Shown here: positions 61,043 to 64,000 of the stretch, in pieces | How positions within the stretch are numbered: the stretch's first letter is position 1 | Layout of the letters: each line of letters begins with the position of its first letter | Assembly (NCBI GenBank): GCA_963848085.1 | Contig: CAWKCE010000007.1 | Location: 1-64,000, forward strand | Length of the DNA stretch: 64,000 bases | Source of the DNA: CAWKCE01 sp032127035 | Lineage (GTDB): Bacteria; Actinomycetota; Actinomycetes; JAHEKZ01 | Reading direction: 5' to 3' | Program-made: the position numbers and the translations under genes | The notes under the pieces: generated by a model | Databases searched by the model: none | The model's input: the letters and a program-made list of their open reading frames with translations, nothing else | Told to the model about the DNA's origin: nothing

Positions 61043-61888
61043 ATGTTCGCCAACTACCTCATCGGTCTGCGTGAGGGCCTCGAAGCCGCGCTCATCGTGA
61101 GCATCCTCATCGCCTACCTGGTGCGCACCGAGCGCCGCGACCTCCTCCGCTTCGTGTGGGCGGGGGTCGGCACCGCGGTCGGCCTGTCCCTGCTGGCCGG
61201 AGCCGCGCTGACGTTCGGCACCCGCTCGTTCGACGACAAGGCCGCCGAGGCGTTCGCCGGCGTGATGTCGCTGATCGCGGTCGCGCTGGTCACCTGGATG
61301 GTCTTCTGGATGGCGGCCCGAGCCCGCTCGATGAAGACCGAGCTGCACGCCCAGATGGACCGCGCCATCGGCATCGGCGGCTGGGCGCTGGCCATCGTCG
61401 CCTTCGTGGCCGTCGCCCGCGAGGGGCTGGAGACCGCGCTGTTCCTCTGGTCGACCATCGAGTCCACCGGCGGCGGCGCCGGATCCTTGCTCGGCGCAGC
61501 CCTCGGGCTGGCAACGGCGGTCGTCCTGGGCTGGGCTATCTACCGCGGTGCCCTGCGCATCAACCTCGGCACGTTCTTCACCTGGACCGGAGCGGCGCTC
61601 GTCGTGGTCGCTGCCGGGGTTCTGGCCTACGGCGTGCACGAGCTGCAGGAGGCCGGGTTCTTGTTCGGCGAAGAAGCCATCGCGTTCGACTTCACCGCGC
61701 AGATCCCGCCGGACAGCTGGTACGCCACCCTCGTCCGGGGCGTGCTCAACCTGCGGCCGGAGATGTCGGTCCTCGCCGTCACCGCCTGGTTCGCCTACCT
61801 GGTGCCGGTCATGACGCTGTTCCTGGTGCGGGCACGCGGCGGTCGCCCGACCGCCAAGCCGGTCGCCGAGCCGGCATCCGTCGACTGA
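61043..61888 (+). CDS. efeU: FTR1-family iron permease (EfeU)
   Basis: The 281-residue membrane protein has about seven helices and the two REGLE motifs that define the FTR1/EfeU family (residues 10-14 and 126-130), which line the iron path. It takes up iron across the membrane. An iron box upstream implies IdeR repression. No EfeO or EfeB partner follows; the next gene is a regulator. The ATG at 61043 has AGGAG seven bases upstream; a TTG at 61025 is the alternative. Confidence 0.93.
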   Translation: MFANYLIGLREGLEAALIVSILIAYLVRTERRDLLRFVWAGVGTAVGLSLLAGAALTFGTRSFDDKAAEAFAGVMSLIAVALVTWMVFWMAARARSMKTELHAQMDRAIGIGGWALAIVAFVAVAREGLETALFLWSTIESTGGGAGSLLGAALGLATAVVLGWAIYRGALRINLGTFFTWTGAALVVVAAGVLAYGVHELQEAGFLFGEEAIAFDFTAQIPPDSWYATLVRGVLNLRPEMSVLAVTAWFAYLVPVMTLFLVRARGGRPTAKPVAEPASVD

Positions 61889-61942
61889 TCCCGGCCGCCC
61901 GCCCCCCGGTATCCTCACCTCGGAACCGACGGAGGGAGCAGC

Positions 61943-62686
61943 ATGTCGCGCTTGCTGCTGTTGACCCACGCCGTGCAGCCGTCCACCGAGGTGCTGCCCG
62001 CCCTGGGGCTGCTCGCCCACTCGGTCCGCATCGCCCCGGCCGAGGCCGCCGCCCTCCTCGACGCATCGCCGTGCGACGCGCTTCTGGTGGACGCCCGCCG
62101 TGACCTTCCGCACGCCAAGTCGCTGTGCCGGCTGATCCGGACCACCGGCGCTGCGGTACCGGTCCTCCTGGTCGTGACCGAGGGAGGCCTGGCCGCGGTC
62201 TCCGCCGAGTGGGGCGTCGACGATGTCCTGCTGGACACCGCCGGGCCCGCCGAGGTCGAGGCGCGCCTGCGCCTGGCCATCGGACGGCTCACTGCTGCGG
62301 CCGAACACGACGACGATGTCCCTCCTGTCATCCGCAACGGCGAGCTCGTCATCGACGAGGCGACCTACAGCGCGCGGCTGCGCACGCGGTCCCTGGACCT
62401 CACGTTCAAGGAGTTCGAGCTGCTGAAGTACCTCGCGCAGCACCCGGGCCGGGTGTTCACGCGCGCCCAGCTGCTGCAGGAGGTCTGGGGCTACGACTAC
62501 TTCGGCGGCACGAGGACCGTCGACGTCCACGTGCGCCGGCTGCGCGCCAAGCTCGGCAGCGAGCACGAGCAGCTCATCGGCACGGTGCGCAACGTGGGGT
62601 ACCGCTTCGTGTTGCCCCCGCGGCCGTCCGAGACGGACGCGTCCGCACCGAGCTCTACCCGCCCGGCCGAGCCGGGACGGCGCTGA
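61943..62686 (+). CDS. glnR: GlnR-like OmpR-type orphan response regulator
   Basis: The 247-residue protein has a degenerate receiver domain (LLVDARRD, with Asp50 but without the usual acidic pocket pattern) and a winged-helix effector (LDLTFKEFELLKYLAQHPGRVFTRAQLLQEVWG). Gene order beside mshD matches actinobacterial GlnR, the nitrogen-assimilation regulator that works without a kinase. No histidine kinase is next to it. The ATG at 61943 has GGAGGGAG upstream. Confidence 0.85.
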   Translation: MSRLLLLTHAVQPSTEVLPALGLLAHSVRIAPAEAAALLDASPCDALLVDARRDLPHAKSLCRLIRTTGAAVPVLLVVTEGGLAAVSAEWGVDDVLLDTAGPAEVEARLRLAIGRLTAAAEHDDDVPPVIRNGELVIDEATYSARLRTRSLDLTFKEFELLKYLAQHPGRVFTRAQLLQEVWGYDYFGGTRTVDVHVRRLRAKLGSEHEQLIGTVRNVGYRFVLPPRPSETDASAPSSTRPAEPGRR

Positions 62687-62693
62687 CCCCCAG

Positions 62694-63698
62694 GTGACGG
62701 CACTGGAGCCGGATCTCCGGCTGGAGGTGCGGGGGCGGCTCGACGTCGCCGAGACCGACGCGGTGGCGCGGCTCGTCGAGCGGGCCACGCAGGCCGACGA
62801 CGCCCGCCCGCTGTCCGAGCACGTCAGCCTCCACCTCCGCTACGGCGGGGATGCGCCGGTCCGCAACCTCCTGCTCTTCGGCGCCGACGGCGACAACCGC
62901 CCGTCGCTGGCCGGGTACGCCCACCTCGATGTCACTGACGTCGTTGCCGGGTCGAGCGCCGAGCTCGTGGTCGACCCCTCGTGGCGCGGACACGGCGTGG
63001 GACGCGCCCTGCTGGGGGCGGTGCTCGACGAGACGCCGGACGGGCGACTTCGCCTGTGGGCGCACGCCGAGCACCCGGGGGCCACCCGGCTCGCGGCCGC
63101 GATGGGCTTCACCCGGGCTCGCCAGCTGCTCCAGATGCGACGGTCGCTGTTCGCTCCGCTGCCTGGGGTGGAGCTCCCCGACGGGGTCGAGGTGCGGACG
63201 TTCCGCGTCGGCCAGGACGAAGACTCCTGGCTGGCGCTCAACGCACGCGCCTTCGCCGGCCACCCGGAGCAGGGCACCTGGACGCGCGCGGACCTGGACC
63301 GTCGCCTGGCCGAGCCGTGGTTCGACGCGGCCGGGTTCTTCCTCGCCGAGCGCACCGTCGGGTCGGGAGGGCCGGAGCTCGTCGGATTCCACTGGACGAA
63401 GGTGCACGGCGGCAACCCGGTTGCCCACGAGCACGACGAGCTAGGCCGCCACCGTCACGACGACCACGGCCACGAGCCGATCGGCGAGGTGTACGTCGTC
63501 GGAGTGGACCCGGACTCCCAGGGGCACGGCCTGGGTCGGGCGCTGACGATCGTCGGCCTGCAGCACCTGCGGGCTCGGGGCTTGACCGAGGCGATGCTGT
63601 ACGTGGAGTCGGACAACCTGCCAGCGGTGGGGGTCTACGAGGCTCTCGGCTTCACCCGGTGGAGCACGGACGTCATGTTCCAGCGCGGCGCCGACTGA
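62694..63698 (+). CDS. mshD: mycothiol synthase MshD
   Basis: The last enzyme of mycothiol biosynthesis acetylates cysteinyl-glucosaminyl-inositol. The 334-residue protein has two GNAT domains: the first with AELVVDPSWRGHGVGRALL and the second with GEVYVVGVDPDSQGHGLGRALT, the active one. A His/Asp-rich insertion (HEHDELGRHRHDDHGHEP, near residues 245-262) precedes the second acetyl-CoA site and is not usual for the family. The GTG at 62694 follows the glnR stop by 7 bases. Its presence supports an actinobacterial host. Confidence 0.93.
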   Translation: MTALEPDLRLEVRGRLDVAETDAVARLVERATQADDARPLSEHVSLHLRYGGDAPVRNLLLFGADGDNRPSLAGYAHLDVTDVVAGSSAELVVDPSWRGHGVGRALLGAVLDETPDGRLRLWAHAEHPGATRLAAAMGFTRARQLLQMRRSLFAPLPGVELPDGVEVRTFRVGQDEDSWLALNARAFAGHPEQGTWTRADLDRRLAEPWFDAAGFFLAERTVGSGGPELVGFHWTKVHGGNPVAHEHDELGRHRHDDHGHEPIGEVYVVGVDPDSQGHGLGRALTIVGLQHLRARGLTEAMLYVESDNLPAVGVYEALGFTRWSTDVMFQRGAD

Positions 63699-63807
63699 CC
63701 GCCTCGCGGACCCGACGGTGGTCCAGTCGAGCGGTTTGGGCCCTTTGGCCCTGCACAGGACGCCCCCCGATGGCAGCATTGGCAGACCGGGGCAACGAGG
63801 AGGGTCA

Positions 63808-64000
63808 GTGAGCGCGGACAGCGTGACAGCGGAGACCGGAGGCGATGTCGCCGACGGAGAACCAGACGCGCTCCCGGAGGACCGGTTCTACGACCGGGAG
63901 CTGAGCTGGCTGGAGTTCAACCAGCGGGTGTTGGAGCTGGCCGAGGACCCGGAGACACCCACGCTGGAGCGCGCCAAGTTCTTGGCGATCTTCGCCAGCA
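63808..64000 (+). CDS. ppk: polyphosphate kinase, 5' part only
   Basis: The window ends inside this gene. The visible N terminus, after an acidic stretch, reads FYDRELSWLEFNQRVLELAED and LERAKFLAIF, the classic start of polyphosphate kinase 1, which reversibly makes polyphosphate from ATP. The GTG at 63808 has GAGGAGGG upstream. Placement after mshD is a recurrent actinobacterial order. Confidence 0.92.
   Translation, partial: MSADSVTAETGGDVADGEPDALPEDRFYDRELSWLEFNQRVLELAEDPETPTLERAKFLAIFAS

Noticed and set aside
60506..62788. 760-residue minus-strand frame across efeU and glnR
   Set aside because: It is antisense to two well-supported genes and has low-complexity His/Arg/Gln composition.

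Overview
The window is a very GC-rich, densely packed chromosomal segment from an actinobacterium. Evidence: mycothiol synthase (mshD) beside a GlnR-type regulator and polyphosphate kinase, many GTG starts, ATGA/GTGA start-stop overlaps, Tat-exported proteins, an IdeR/DtxR-type iron box, and LPxTG anchoring. The family cannot be fixed from the sequence. No rRNA, tRNA, CRISPR array, phage or insertion sequence was seen.

Layout. 0.1-4.6 kb: NAD biosynthesis operon nadA-nadB-nadC followed by a GDP-fucose synthase. 4.6-10.6 kb: a broken nucleotidyltransferase gene, a membrane glycosyltransferase, a hotdog protein, a DinB protein, a methyltransferase, and a hydrolase/TetR pair with a clear operator. 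10.6-25 kb: mixed single genes, including a kelch-like lipoprotein, a Met-rich cupredoxin lipoprotein, a UvrA-like ATPase, an alkylsulfatase, a YgjV-GNAT fusion, a phosphoesterase, a MauE-thioredoxin fusion, a Ddn-like oxidoreductase and a GYD protein. 25.2-35.3 kb: one giant surface protein with 23 near-identical DUF11 repeats and an IPHTG C-terminal anchor. 35.5-42.5 kb: a two-component system followed by a membrane redox module (ferric-reductase-like flavoprotein, FMN-binding protein, ApbE) and an HtrA protease; shared TTCACAG direct repeats suggest that this is one regulon. 42.7-52.8 kb: a cell-surface/exopolysaccharide locus with two Cys-rich Tat proteins, an HprK-PqqD protein, a BY-kinase, a PqqD-TM-propeller protein, a Wzz-like protein, an LPRTG protein and a DUF4012 protein. 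52.8-64 kb: housekeeping and stress genes (ygfZ, a Fur-family gene, nitrobindin, M14 peptidase, DUF4395, thioredoxin, ECF sigma and its partner, a MoaD-membrane fusion, efeU, glnR, mshD, ppk start).

The most unusual non-coding signal is a family of short tandem arrays. A GTGCACTCGGCG core recurs at an almost invariant 32-bp pitch in seven intergenic sites, each touching a gene 3' end. A second family, two 48-nt hairpins with compensatory base changes, occurs at 56.7 and 59.0 kb; one copy lies just after a Cys-rich leader peptide.

At least 14 single-base frame disruptions interrupt otherwise well-conserved proteins, including the essential-pathway gene nadC. They cluster in particular genes and most look like indel errors in the assembly rather than real pseudogenes, so reconstructed products are described where the reading frame can be followed.
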